Positions 1-13,150 of a DNA stretch of 64,000 nucleotides are shown here, one piece after another. Where the stretch lies: contig CM069441.1 in assembly GCA_035610835.1 (NCBI GenBank), positions 84,918,677 to 84,982,676 of the forward strand. The letters are read 5' to 3'. Both the position numbers and the translations under genes were made by a program. This stretch comes from Ophiura sarsii. Taxonomy: Eukaryota > Echinodermata > Ophiuroidea > Amphilepidida > Ophiuridae. Numbering within the stretch: the first letter of the stretch is position 1; every line of letters begins with the position of its first letter. Under the pieces are notes generated by a model. It did no database searches and was not told the DNA's origin. It was given only the letters and a program-made list of their open reading frames with translations.

Positions 1-2057
1 GCATGAAGGCGATGTCGGAATTGTATGACATTTTGGATTTGGGCTGTGTTGATGATTATCTTTACATTATTTGCTCATTTAGTATATCGATACATCTCTC
101 AATGCCCCTTTAAACTTAGATTTTATAGTATTTACTTATAGCGTACTTTTGTACTATTTGTATCATCTTAATACGTGACACGATCAAGCAAAATGAGTCA
201 AATGTCGGGAATATTCATTTTTAATTTTAGGTAAAAATAAGTAACAAATTCTTATGTTTTACTATGTTTTTTCAGTTGGTAAATTGTTTATAACTTATAA
301 GTTCAATTTTAGTTGGGTTTGGACCGTGCTGGAGCATTTTTCACCTGCTTGTAAATGATGCATGATGGACCTAGATATCAAAATGGAAAACTGAAGACAT
401 GCGACTCATTTCAGTAGATCGAGTCAAATATATATTCTACTCAGAATATTGGTTTTACCAGAATCTACAGCAAGGCTGGCCACTCCCTATAGTTAGTTAG
501 TAAAAGTTAAAGCCTTCAGGGGTTTTTCCTGAATTTCTGAAAGCACTGTGTTGATTTATGGAATCTTTATACCCTGCCAATCTTTTGTCAGAGGGTATCT
601 ACCTGTTTTGTATACATGTATGACCAAAAACAAAATTAATCTTGGCTTCTATAATAGGTGAAGCGCCCCACAGTCTGTTTTGAGTGGATTTTCTTTCATC
701 AACTTGTAAGGATATGTGATGGATATGATTTTATTTTTATCAAAACAAAAGTGAATTTCTGAAAAAATAATTTCATAATTTAAAAATGTATGAACATGCA
801 ATTTTCAATCAAAACAGTAATGCAAATAAATATGTTTATGAAATTAAAATGTATGGATGCATGTCAGATGCTGAGACTCTTTATTTTACTATATTTTATT
901 ATTCCCATGCATGGAAGTACATGCATATACATGTATGCCCTATTAGTTACTACTACTGAGTACTACACTTCAAGATTCAAAAAGTTACCTACCACAGGCT
1001 ATTGTGCTACGAGTTTAGTCATTTCCAAATTGGCAAGAATCATGTGGGGGGGGGGGGCTTGGAAACCTTCCGCCCCGCTTGCCCACCCCCCCCCCCCCCC
1101 AAAATGAAATCAATCAGTGCGGGTGTGGAATGGAGCCCCCCGTTTCAAGTTACTGCCCCTTCTTCCCCCCCCCCCTCCAAAAATATATATATATAGTTAC
1201 CTCGATAATGGCAGCGGATTGCGGAAAGATAAAAGGAAATAATTGATTGCCGATACTTTGGAACCCAGTAGTATTTATTATAATGGAATAAACTGGAAAC
1301 CATCACAAACCATAGCTCATTCTTACGCTGCCCTATAGATTTGCCCTATGATTTTACGGGAAGTTTTTACTTGCAAATTTCAGACTTTCAACATATAATT
1401 ATTATCACACAAATTGTGTACAAAGAAGAATTTCATTCAAAGGATACATTTTCATGAAAGGCGTCAAATTATGGGGACAGGCATTTTCCCCTAATAAGGC
1501 GATGGAAAAAACCCACCCTGTTCTACGGGCAAAAGGACCTAGCAGGTACTGTTTCTTTATGCTGTTGGTTGGGCGTTTTGAAACAGAAATTTGAGAGCGG
1601 GTTGCTGTGACAGTCGAGTCAGAACTTGATAGTATACACTATTATTTTGGTTAATTTTCAGCATTTGTCACAACATTTCAAACAAAAAAAGGAAGAAAAA
1701 GGGCTATCAATCATTTTCCTCGGTAGGGGTGGTCCTAAATATCCTGGGGGTCATAAAAAAGAAGATAATTTTGGGACCCCACACCCCTACCAAAGAAAAT
1801 GACCACCCCCTTAAATATATATATAGGCCACCACACCTCCCACCACCCCCAATCCATAATAGAAGTAAGCTAAACGACTGGTAAATAAAGCTAAAGTTAC
1901 ACAATATCAATTACGCATGCGTAGTGAACTTTTACAGCTGTTCAATCTGGGGTCAAGTTACATCAGTGATCGTCGAAATCGAGAAATTTCTGTGTCCACG
2001 CCGATTAAATTAGTGTGTAATTTCACTTTTAAGCAAGTTTAACGACAAAATAACACA
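1..2057. other. Upstream region of CHCHD2/10
   Basis: No convincing gene is seen. A short open frame from 3 to 113 has no recognisable product. Homopolymer runs of G and C lie at 1046-1056 and 1086-1100 with more C runs to 1176. An imperfect inverted repeat of GGTAGGGGTGGTC-type sequence lies at about 1722-1812. The last 150 bases before the ATG are the likely promoter and 5' UTR. Confidence 0.5.
1911..1924. promoter_or_regulatory. NRF1-like palindrome upstream of CHCHD2/10
   Basis: TTACGCATGCGTAG, 134 bases before the ATG, is a palindrome close to the NRF1 consensus YGCGCAYGCGCR. NRF1 drives many nuclear genes for mitochondrial proteins, so the placement is sensible. One site by eye is weak evidence, and the outer bases deviate from the best consensus. 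Confidence 0.35.
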
Positions 2058-2104
2058 ATGCCAAGAGGTGGAAGGAGTCGCGGGAGGTCAATGTCACCTA
2101 TGAG
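2058..2104 (+). CDS. CHCHD2: CHCHD2/10 exon 1 (coding part)
   Basis: The start ATG has A at -3. The exon encodes [15 protein letters not shown] plus two bases (AG) of an Arg codon, then the donor GTAATT at 2105. The basic N-terminus matches the mitochondrial targeting start of CHCHD2/10. Residue 16 is completed by the first base of exon 2. The exon is too short to be found as an open frame. It was recognised from the MPRGxRSR similarity and phase compatibility. Confidence 0.85.
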
Positions 2105-4369
2105 GTAATTTATTCTTCAACTTTTGATCGCCTAGTCTCGTGAACGGTGTAGTTACGAATAATTTGACAGTCCAGTTCTAGCAGGTGGCCAAATTGTCCC
2201 ACCGAGTAAGTGGGCAAATATGGCCACCAAGACAAAATGCGTAATAAATTCACTTTTTTACCACGATATACATGTACATGTAGATATCGGGGTTATTTTA
2301 TCCTGCTTATCACTAGCCTCGTATCTGCGGCGGGATCTGCGGGCACTGGTTAATGCATTCGTTTGTGTGTAATTTTAAAATGCTCACTACTTTTTCGTTA
2401 GCGTATGGTTATCACTCAAAATTCGCCCGAATATTGTGGACCTTATTTAATCTGAGCTCATGACACAGTTTTTCGAAATTCAATTTTGATATTAGCGTAA
2501 TGAGACAATTTAGTCATGAAATACGTCACATCGTGGATGAATGTGGTGATATTATACTCGCACGAGGCTACGGTAGCGTTGTATATCAGCCGCCGGGAGT
2601 ACTTTGAAACGACTCCCGGCGGCTGACATACAACGCTTACCGCGCAATACATGATCTCGGAAACACGGTCTCACGTATCTAGCACGTATTTAGCGTAGCT
2701 AGCAGAGTTGGTAGCTGAGGCGGACAGCTCTTCTGTTTAGAATATATCAATATTACACATACTTTTTCTCAGCTGGTTCCGTGGCGGAGCGGTTAAGACG
2801 TTGGATTTGAAATCTTTTCAGGAAGGAAGCATTTGTATAGCGGCCGCGTGAGTTCAAGCCCGTCCAGGGGCGGTTTAAGTGAACAATTTTTTTTTTCTCA
2901 ACGAATTATTTATTTCATTTTTTTTTTTTTTTTTTTTATTTTTTTTTTATTTTTTTATTTTTTTTTATTTTTTTAATTTTTTAAAATTTAATTATTATTA
3001 TTACTAGCGGCGTACCCTCGCTACGCTCGGGTCCCCGCTACGCTCGGGTCCCCGCTAGATGATTATGCCACATTACCTACCTCTAAAACCACATAAACCC
3101 CCTACAACCCCCTCCCTAAAAAAAACCAGGTTGATTAATGACCATATCCCTCCTAAAGGCATTATAAACCCCTACAACCCCCCCCCCACCCCAACCAGGT
3201 AGATAGATTTATAATCATAACCCTCCTAACCATTTCCCGTGGCTACTTCATTAACTCTTAACCTTATCCTAAAACATTTCCCGTGGTTTTACCCTCCCCA
3301 TACACCATCCAAACCAGGTTAATTTATAATCTCAACCCCTCCTTAAACCATTTCCCGTGGCTACTTCATTAACCCTCGGTCCCTTAGATTGTTTGGCATG
3401 CCAACTTAAAGTAAAGAAATCAGGTTGCTTCATTAACCCATTTCCCGTGGATGGTTATGCCACATTACCTACCTCTGAAACCACATAAACCCCCTACAAC
3501 CCCCCCCCAAAAAAAAAAACCCACCAGGTTGATTAATAACCATATCCCTTCTAAAGGCATTATAAACCCCCTACAACCCCCCCCCTCCCAATCAGGTTGA
3601 TTTATATAACCATATCCAGTCCTAAACCATTTACCGTGGCTACTTTATTAGCCCCTATCTCTCAAACCGCATCAACTCGGTACTTTTAAAACCACATAAA
3701 CCCTACAACCCCCCCCCCCCCCCCACTGCAACTACACCAACCAGGTGGATTTATAATCATAACCCTCCTAACCATTTCCCGTGGCTACTTCATTAACTCT
3801 TAACCTTATCCTAAAACATTCCCCGTGGTTTTAACCTCCCCCATACACCACCCAAACCAGGTTAATTTATAATCACAACCCCTCCCTAAACCATTTCCCG
3901 TGGCTACTTCATTAACCCTCGGTCCCTTGGATTGTTTGGCATGCCAACTTAAAGTAAAGAAATCAGGTTGCTTCATTATTCCCGTGTGGCTTCTGCGCCA
4001 TGTGTAGGAGTGCGTGTGCCGCGGCAGTGAGCCCTTGCGCAAACATGCACGCGACGCGTTACCACGGTAAGATTACGCTGTGTAGTACGCGCAACGCACA
4101 ATGTTGTTCAATTCTAGTTGCATTTATGAGCCAAATCTGAGAGGTTTTTTGCTGTTTTTGGAGCCAATTGTTAACCAATTTCATTGAAATAAACTTTAAC
4201 ACCCTTCCCGTTATTTCCTCTATCTTTCATGCAAATTAGGCGCCACTTTGATCACAACTAACGGAGAAATAAGGATAACAAACACACACACAAACAAACA
4301 CACAAACAAACACACACCGTTTCCAGATTTATAGTAAGATTATTATTATTATTTTTTTTTTTCATTTAA

Positions 4370-4403
<34 letters not shown>

Positions 4404-4762
4404 TAAAAGGATTTATTGATTTTTTTTTTTTTAAACTTATTTATTTGTTATTTATTTTTAAATTTTTATTTGTTTATTTATTTATTTATTTATTTTATTT
4501 TTATTATTATTTTCTTGATTTATTTTATTTCTATTTTATATTTTAAATTTATTTATTTATTTATTTTTTTAATATTTTTTTTAACTTTTACTTTTTAATT
4601 TTTTTAAATGTTTTTTTTATTGTTTTTTTTATTTTTTTAATTTATTTATTTCATTTGTTTAAAAAATTTTCTTTTCACTTTTTTTTTAAATTTGTATTTG
4701 TTTATTTATTTAATTATTTATTTTTTATTATTCTGTTTAAAATTTCTTTTATTTATTCATTT

Positions 4763-4793
<31 letters not shown>

Positions 4794-4822
4794 TTTTTTT
4801 ATATTTATTTTTTTTACATTTC

Positions 4823-4867
<45 letters not shown>

Positions 4868-7800
4868 TTTAAATTTATGATTATGTTTTGTTTTTTATTT
4901 ATTTTTATTTATTTATTTTTTCAAACGGGAGCTTTGAGACAAATGCTTATTTTAGTGACTCATACTCATAGGATTGTAGTACTATTATACGTACAGCTTT
5001 AATACCAGTAACGTGGGGTAGGTTGATATTACAAATTGTTTAATATACGGCAAAGGTCTCCCAAGGTCAACTTGTAAAATAGGCAGCAATTTAGACAATG
5101 CTCTTACATGAGCAGTTATGTACAAGAGCATAACCTCATTTCAAAACGCGTAACATGAGATTGTTTAAGCAAAGACACTCATTCAACCTACATAATCAAT
5201 TTTCTGCCAGAATACTGATCATAAATATATTATGAATTACAGAGCGATACTTTTCCTCATCACTTCTAAATCGTGGATTTATATAAGAATGAATTTAGCG
5301 TGAAAAATAAGTTTTCACGCAGACTTGACACTTAATTTTCACTCTTTAAACCATGACTTTGAAGTAATTAAGAATGGTATCACTCTGTAACACAGAATAT
5401 GATATATTACTCCTGATTTATGCTTTCATAATATATCGTGGTTTGCATCATTGATGCCCTCGTTTCATGTTTGAAACCCTAAATAATTGTTCCGATGGAG
5501 TAAAAATCTGCTAGGGAAAGGTTTAAATTTGATTTCCTGTTTGAATTAAGCAAATTCTGATTTTGGGTTTGAGACTGGAGAGGCTTGATATCTCCCAGCA
5601 CTACATCTGATCTGGGTGGATCCACTAGCCTTAATGAGTACTTGTGGCCAATGAAATACAAGGGGTGTGTCAGAAACATCCATTCAGCATAGTGATGGCC
5701 GATCCTGATCGAGAGATCGGAATCGATGCCGATCTGCATTGAATCGAGATCGGGAAAAGAATGGAAGTTACCGATCCATCCTACCGATCTAGCAATTATT
5801 GATCCCCTCGGAAGGAAATTAAAAAAATAACGACAACGTTTCTAGAAAGTAAATATATTCCTGGTATGTTATGTTACGCTATTAAATTACAATTTTGGTA
5901 CTGTCACACAATCGCACATGTATGGTATTGCGCAATTACTAGACTGAGACTGTGTGCCGCCCTCATACATCACTCTATTAATATTACAGTGCCAGGGAAT
6001 GTACGGTAATCTTGAAGACTGGTGGATTTACACTTATGATGAATTAACATGGCGAGGCGCAGTGATCAATGAAATCAAACTTTCTTCAGCGAAAAAAAGT
6101 CAAAATATGCCAGAAAGTAATTGGAATAATGAAAATTATGAAACTTCTTTGCCAGGAATAGCTTACAGAATTTAATATGCTGTCAGTGTCAAGCAGGGAA
6201 GAAAATCAGACTAAAAGTAAGCTTAAATTTAATGATTCGAGCTGGTTTCAAATTATAATATGGGAGATCTGAATCGGGATCTGAATCTGCCCGATCTGTA
6301 AATTCTCTGATCGGAGATCGGACGTACCGATCTTGGGTTGGATTGGCCATCACTAATTCAGCATCATGCAAAAGTTTTGTCTATTGTAAAAAAGTTGTTG
6401 TAGTGATGGGCGGCGCAACGATAATCGATACCATGTGATTTTTGTAATTGGGGGGTTTGGTGCGAGGTGGGGGCAGTGGCGTAGCCAGGTTATTCATATT
6501 GGGGGGGGGCGAGAAATGAAAATGAACCGACAAAATTGTTCTGAGTCCAGGAATGCGCGCATAGCGCACATTTTTTTGACTTTATACTAAATTATACACC
6601 TATTTTTGGCACGATTGAGGTACATTTTGGCTCTAAACAAGCTTTAAATACCATTGAATGAATGCAGCTATAGTATAGAAAATGTATTAGCCCTGGGAAT
6701 ATCCTTAATGGAGGGCGCTATATCGTTGGCCTGTGTTTCGTCTATCTTTGTGTTTACTTTACCATTTGTTTACGTCTGACAATCGGTGTTCATGTTGTAA
6801 ACATGGCATGGCGGCAGCGTTGATATTGTTATTTATAGCTTTACTACGACTTCTACCGTAATTATTACCCGTCTAACCCTACCTCTAGTCTAACAATGTC
6901 TAACCCTATTTGCCTCCCTATTTTCCACGTAGTAAAGTAAAACCAATACTGGCGTTTATTTATATAATTATAACATTCGGCAGTGATGCCAGGCAAAACC
7001 CAATAAGCAATAAATTGAAGGGATGCCCAAATACACCAAACAAAATAAAAATGGACAGACAAAAATAAATAAAGAAAGCCAAAAGCAACAACGAAAAGAC
7101 AACGGAAATGAATAACCAAGGAGGACCAAACAAAATGAGGATGGAGAAGACTGGCTACAAAAACAAACACCCCAACAAACAAATAAACAAACATCCCAAC
7201 AATCAAATCCATATGAATCCCTCGTATCAAACAACAAGCAAACAAAGTACAAACAAACACCCCAACAATCAGTATGGTATCTGACAAAGCCGTAGCCATC
7301 CGTCCCCCGCTGCATGACGAGCTGATAATTCAGTCTTTGGGTCCTCCCTCAACCTCGCCTGCTCTTGCTGCAACTGCCCGTGCAAATATATTTTTGGCTC
7401 TTGGCAGCAGGGTGCGAGCGCGACTGCCCATGCTGCAGGGTGCCCGGGCAAATAGTCATTACCTTTCAAGAGAGACTAACACATGCGTATTGCGTAATTT
7501 CTTTTTCTTCTCGCTATTTTGTGTCTCTTCAACAGACCAATAGTGACGCTATCGGTTGTTAAACACGATGTTGCATCGATCATAATACTGGTAAGGGGCG
7601 GATTTGTTTGTACGAGGGCAAAGGTTGAATACATTATAATAATTATAATAAGTTCGTCTCTGCGACAAATCCAATTCATCGCTTTTATTGTTCGTTGTAA
7701 TTAAAAATGTAGATGAATCAGTAATTGTTATAGCGATTACCGCACACGCAGGCCTGTCGCATGATTGATAGGGATAGGTTAATTACAGGTAACATTTGAA

Positions 7801-10800
7801 AGTCATGGCGGGTGTTGATGAGCCAGGCCCATCAGGCCGGATTTTTGACTTGGACCCCATAACTTCTTCTCGGACCCCATCATTTTGAGAATTGGTAGAT
7901 TATGGGGTCCAGTGGACCCCATAATATTTTTACCTAACGAGAAGCCTGTGGGTTAGTGGTGGGGAGGGGTTGTGGTGGAGGGCAGGGGTTTGTGGTGGCG
8001 AATGGGATAGCCCTGGAGAGAGGGTTTGTGGTGGGGAAGGGGGATGGTGGCGCGGATGCATGGGGTGGAAAGGGTTGGGGTGGGGGAGGGGTTTTGTGGT
8101 GGTGGAGGAGTTAGTGGTGCGGTTGAGAAGGGGAGGGGGTTTAGGGTGGGGGATTGTGATGGGGAGGTGGTTGTGGTGGCATGGACGCATGGGGTGGGGA
8201 GGGTAGGCCGTGGGGTGGGGAGAGTAGGCTGTGGGGTGGGGGTGGGTAGGGTGTTTGTGGTGGGAGAGGGGTTTTGTGGTGGGGGAGGGGTTTTGTGAAT
8301 GGGAGGGGAGGGGTTTGTGGTGGGGATGAGAAAGGGAGGGGTTTGTGGTGGGGAGGGGTTTGTGTTGGGGATGGGAAGGGGAGGGGGTTATGGTGGGGAT
8401 GGGGTTTGTGGTGGGGATGTGAAGAGGTGGGGATTGTGGTGGCATGGAGGTTGGGTGGGGATTTGTGGTGGGGAGGGGGTTGTAGGGGTGGTTTAGATGT
8501 GGAGGGGGAATTGTGGGAAGGTGGAGTGGGTTTGTGCATGTGGGAGGGGTTTGTGGTGGGAGAGGGAATTGGTGTGTGTACACCAATAAGTACACAATAA
8601 GCGTAGAGGATTCCCTGTTAATGTTATAGTGCACTTTCAATGATAGCTTGAAAATGAAATTTCAAAAATATTTTTTGCCAAAAATGACTGAAATTGCATC
8701 TTTTTTCTAGTAAAACGTAACCATGAATTGTTTTGAAGCGATGCAAAATATTTTGGTATCAAGTTCAGCTATCGATATATATGAAGGATAGAAGATGCCA
8801 TTTTGTGAGTGGAAGCGCTACTTTTGGATTAACTGTAAAAACTGGCAAAATGTCCACTTTCCACAAAATGACTGAAATTTCATTATTTTTCTGGCAAAAC
8901 GCAACCAAGAATTTTTTTGAAGTGACACAAACTATTTTAGTTGGGTCATTTTGTGATTTGACCCAAAACAAATTGCTACAAAAGGTTTTTCAACTGATTC
9001 TGCTTCCAGGTGATATCAAGAATGGCCAAAAGAAAGTCCCAACAAATCTAACTTCCGGAAAGTGGTTATTTTTAAGATGGCGTACAAGATGGCCGCCAAC
9101 ATCATAAAATAGCTATAACTCTGGTATTAATCACCCTAGAGATGTAAATTTGGTATTTATTCCTAGGTTTCAGGGTGTGATAAACTCAATCAGACTGGTT
9201 TAAGGTTTCCTAGACACTCAGGTGCACTCTACAACAAAGAAGGCGTCCAAGATGGCCGCCAATATCATAAAATGGCTATAACTCTGGTATTTATCACCTT
9301 AGGGATGTAAATGTGGTATATATTCATAGGTTTTAGGGTGTGATAAACTCAATCAGACTGGTTTAACGTTTCCTACTCAGGTGCACTCTACAAAAAAGAT
9401 GGTGTCCAAGATGGCCGCCAATATCATAATGTGGCTATAACTCCGTTATTAATCATCCTGGGTATGTACATTTGGTGTCTATCTTTAATAGGTTTTTGGG
9501 GGGAGGGGGTAATAATCTCAATCCGACTAGGTTAAATAGCTCCAGACACTCAGGTGTACCATAAAACAAAGATGGCGTCCAAAATGGCCGCCGTTTATGG
9601 CAAAATGTTGATTGTTTCCTTGTTTAAAATCCAATAAATAAATACTTAAAATAAATAGACTAGCAGTAGAGAATGTGAATTTATTTGATATCCCTCATCC
9701 CATTCCCAACATCACACACTCAAAGTTCACTGTCCCCTCCCACTAATTCACTATGGGATTAAGTAAACAATCACTCATAACTAAGAGGGGTTCAGTCTTA
9801 GACACATTGATTTTAGGCCAAACAAGGTGGCAGCAGAAGAAAAACGGTCAACAATTTCTTGTATACCGCCAGCATTAGTTGCAATTAGGGCAGACTCATT
9901 TGAGTACAGCTCCCTGATATATATTTCTCTCACTTTGGTTAAGGCTTTGAGTCTTGACAGATTGAACAGCTTTTCATCTGAACGAGTCCTGATGCGCACT
10001 ACCTAGTCTAGGTTTGTAGCCATTGTTTCCAAAACTGCAGCAAGATACAGAGCAAACAAAGTTGGAGCAAGGCTTCACTAACATTTCCTCCAACAGACAC
10101 CTTTCTAAACATGTCCTCATGGAACAACTCGATCATTGTCTATCTGGGCATTCGTATACTTTGAATACCTCCCACAGAGTGTCCACCGTATCAAACGCCT
10201 TGGAAAAATCATCAAAGACTACTATACAATGGTTGCTGCTGTTCACCTCTATGGGTTCTACCTCCATGTAAGCCATCATGAATTATATAGGGAGTAGGCC
10301 TAAATAGAGAGCCATAGTAATATGCAAAATGAATATTGGATCAGGTGAATGTATGATAATAATAAACTGACTTGTTTCCATGTTTTATACAGGTGGACTT
10401 TCGGAATACGACTATACTGCCGCTCCAAAGCATTTCTATACCGGCGACGCAATACATTTTGTGCGAACAGACAACTTGTGACAAAAGGGGGCATATTAAT
10501 TTATATTTAGCTAGGGCCTATGCCGGCCACGCAAAATATTTTGCCTGCTATGCCGGCGACACAATACATTTTGTGCGAACTAGGCATGTGATAGAAAGGG
10601 GGATATTATTAGTAGTGGGAGAAGGGGCATATTAATTCATTTTTGGCTATGCCGGACAAGCAAAATATTGTGATAGGAAGGGGGGGATTTAACTTCAATA
10701 TTGCTATACCGGCGATGCAATACATTTTGTACGAACTAGGCCTGTGACAGAAAGGGGGCATGTTAGTAGTAGTGGTAGAAGGGGGGGCATATTAATTCAT

Positions 10801-13119
10801 TTTTGGCCATGCCGGACAAGCAAAATATTGTGATAGGAAGGGGGGATTTAACTTCAATATTGCTATACCGGCGACGCGATACATTTTGTACAAACTAGGC
10901 TTGTGACAGAAAGGGGGCATATTAGTAGTAGTGGCAGAAGGGGGGCATATTAATTCATTTTTAGCTTACTACAGGTAAGCTATAGCGACCTGACGCGAAA
11001 GGTCACGGTATAGGTCAAGGGGAAAGTGCGACTGTGAAATATGGTTTTATCTTGGTCACACAAGTGGTTATTTGTCGGGAAATGTACTTGAGATAGTGAA
11101 ACAATATGATCGCATAAATATGTTAGAAAATGGGCCTGATTGCCATTCGACAAAATAGGCAATTTCGCGTTATTTTCTTTATTGTCATAACTGTATTGAA
11201 AATGCATGTAAACGCTATGTTAGAAATGTTGATTCAACACATGGCACGCATGTGTCATGACGTACAAGCGTGATTGTCTTATTGTGATTGGTTTAACTAC
11301 TAGAGATCATTATTATTCATGATACGAAATCAGCGGAAAGTGAAAAATAGGTGGGGAGGTCGTTTTTCGTTAATTGATGTTAATCGCTTCTGTATATATT
11401 CTTCAAACTATGTCTCCGATTTCAGCGGCCAAAATTATTGGAAAATATTGTTTTCAAAGGTTTTTCATCATGAGGTGCTGTTAGAAATTCGCGAAAAAGA
11501 GTAAAACTTACGAATATTGCCTTGCCAAAATGTTGAATTTGCGTGATTTATCGTGCCGTAATATCTTTTATTACCCCCACCAGTTTGGTATCGTCTGCCA
11601 TTGATCAAATGTCAAATCTACATATTATAGTCCGATGTAAATGAGGCAATTACATTTACCGAGTTACCCCGTCTGTTTCAATGTGTCGTGAGCTTTCCTC
11701 AAACAGTTGCACGTGCGAATATGTGAGGGTGCAGTGTTTAATAACGAAACAATCGGAGCTCTACGAGTTCACTCATTTTTTGAAAGTCGTGTTATAACGG
11801 GGGAGGGTTGGGTTTAACGGCACATTTATGTATTATATTTAGATATTGTGTAACTTCCGCCATGTCGAAATTCCACATTTAATACAAATTTACTCAATAA
11901 ATATTCATAATGACATGCCGCATGTTTATATTATAGCTCAAGTAATTTATTGAAAATAAAAACATTGTTTAAATAAAACATGACACCCCTTTCAAAAGTG
12001 AAAGCGTCCAACCCCCAAAAAAGTTTTCAGTCCGAGCATGCCGCGGCCGTGTGTTCTCAGAACCTTATGGGCGTACATCACTAATTCGGCTCCCATAGAC
12101 TTTACATGCTTTGGAGGCTGTGTTCAAATCGCTCTAACCTGAGTTAGCTCGCGAATTTTTCTCTGAAATTTTGATATGTTTTAACACAAACGGTATTTTA
12201 TAACATATCTGAAACTCAACCCCGGGTCATCAGGTGGATTTTTAGCTAGAAGCCGGCACGTCAGAGTGTACTGATTTTGTTACTTATAAGTCGGCTTTTA
12301 CCCGTGCATGCAACGTGTGTGTAAATCGGTCCGTAAAATTATGTTTCAGTTAAAATCACGTATTTTCTTTTTGAAACATTAAATATACATTCTTAGGAAT
12401 ACGCAGAACACAAATTTGACACAAAAACAATAATGATTAGTTTCATTTGCTACCATTCTTTCCGTCAAATAGGAACTATTATCGTACTCAACTTTGCCGG
12501 AAGTGCCGCGTATTATCGAATTAGTGGTGTACGCCCTTGAAGAGCACTTTTTTTTCAAAAGTCATATCAATCATATACCATTGTTTTCAGTGTTAAATTT
12601 TGAGTTTAAATGCCAAATCTTATAGAATTCTGAAATATAGTTTTAGAGATGTAGTCATTTGAAGAGGCGTATCGCCATGCGTAAATTTGTATTTTGCGCG
12701 TGTTTTTTAAAAACTATCTCCGTGCCGCGTGGAATGCACACGAAGTAGGCCTACTGTCTTCAGTAGATAGCATCCGCCGTGCATCGGCAAGTTTTGTGAT
12801 TTTATACTGTATGAAGTCATTGAAACTTTTCAAAAAATGAACAATATAAGAATATAAACACATTTTGCTCGAAAGGATAAGCATTTTAAGTGATAAATTA
12901 CTCTCGACACATAATGCAATTCGCCCAAAACTAGTAAATTTCGATATCCGCGATCGTCCGTCACCCTTTGATCGAGTTGTCAAACGGTGTTGGGCGGACA
13001 TCATCTGACAGAAATTTACTACATTTGTTGCAGCACTGATGATATGTCAGGTTGAAAATTGAAAAGTTAAAGAAACTTTTAATCTTATAGACCTCTACAC
13101 TATTTTCTGAGTCGGAAGC

Positions 13120-13150
<31 letters not shown>

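Noticed and set aside
3..113. Last exon of an upstream gene (frame starting MKAMSELYDILDLG)
   Set aside because: Only 36 residues, no recognised family and cut by the window edge. It cannot be supported.
2769..2875. Functional tRNA-Ser
   Set aside because: A- and B-boxes are good but acceptor and T stems have several mismatches and the variable part is too long.
4416..5002. Phe/Leu/Ile-rich plus-strand frames
   Set aside because: Translation of T/TTTA low-complexity sequence.
6865..7299. 144-residue hydrophobic minus-strand frame
   Set aside because: Phe/Val/Cys composition comes from CAAA-type A-rich repeats read in reverse. A second overlapping frame is equally open and no family is recognised.
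7930..8640. 236-residue Pro/His-rich frame on the minus strand
   Set aside because: Pure by-product of the G-rich minisatellite; several other frames are open too.
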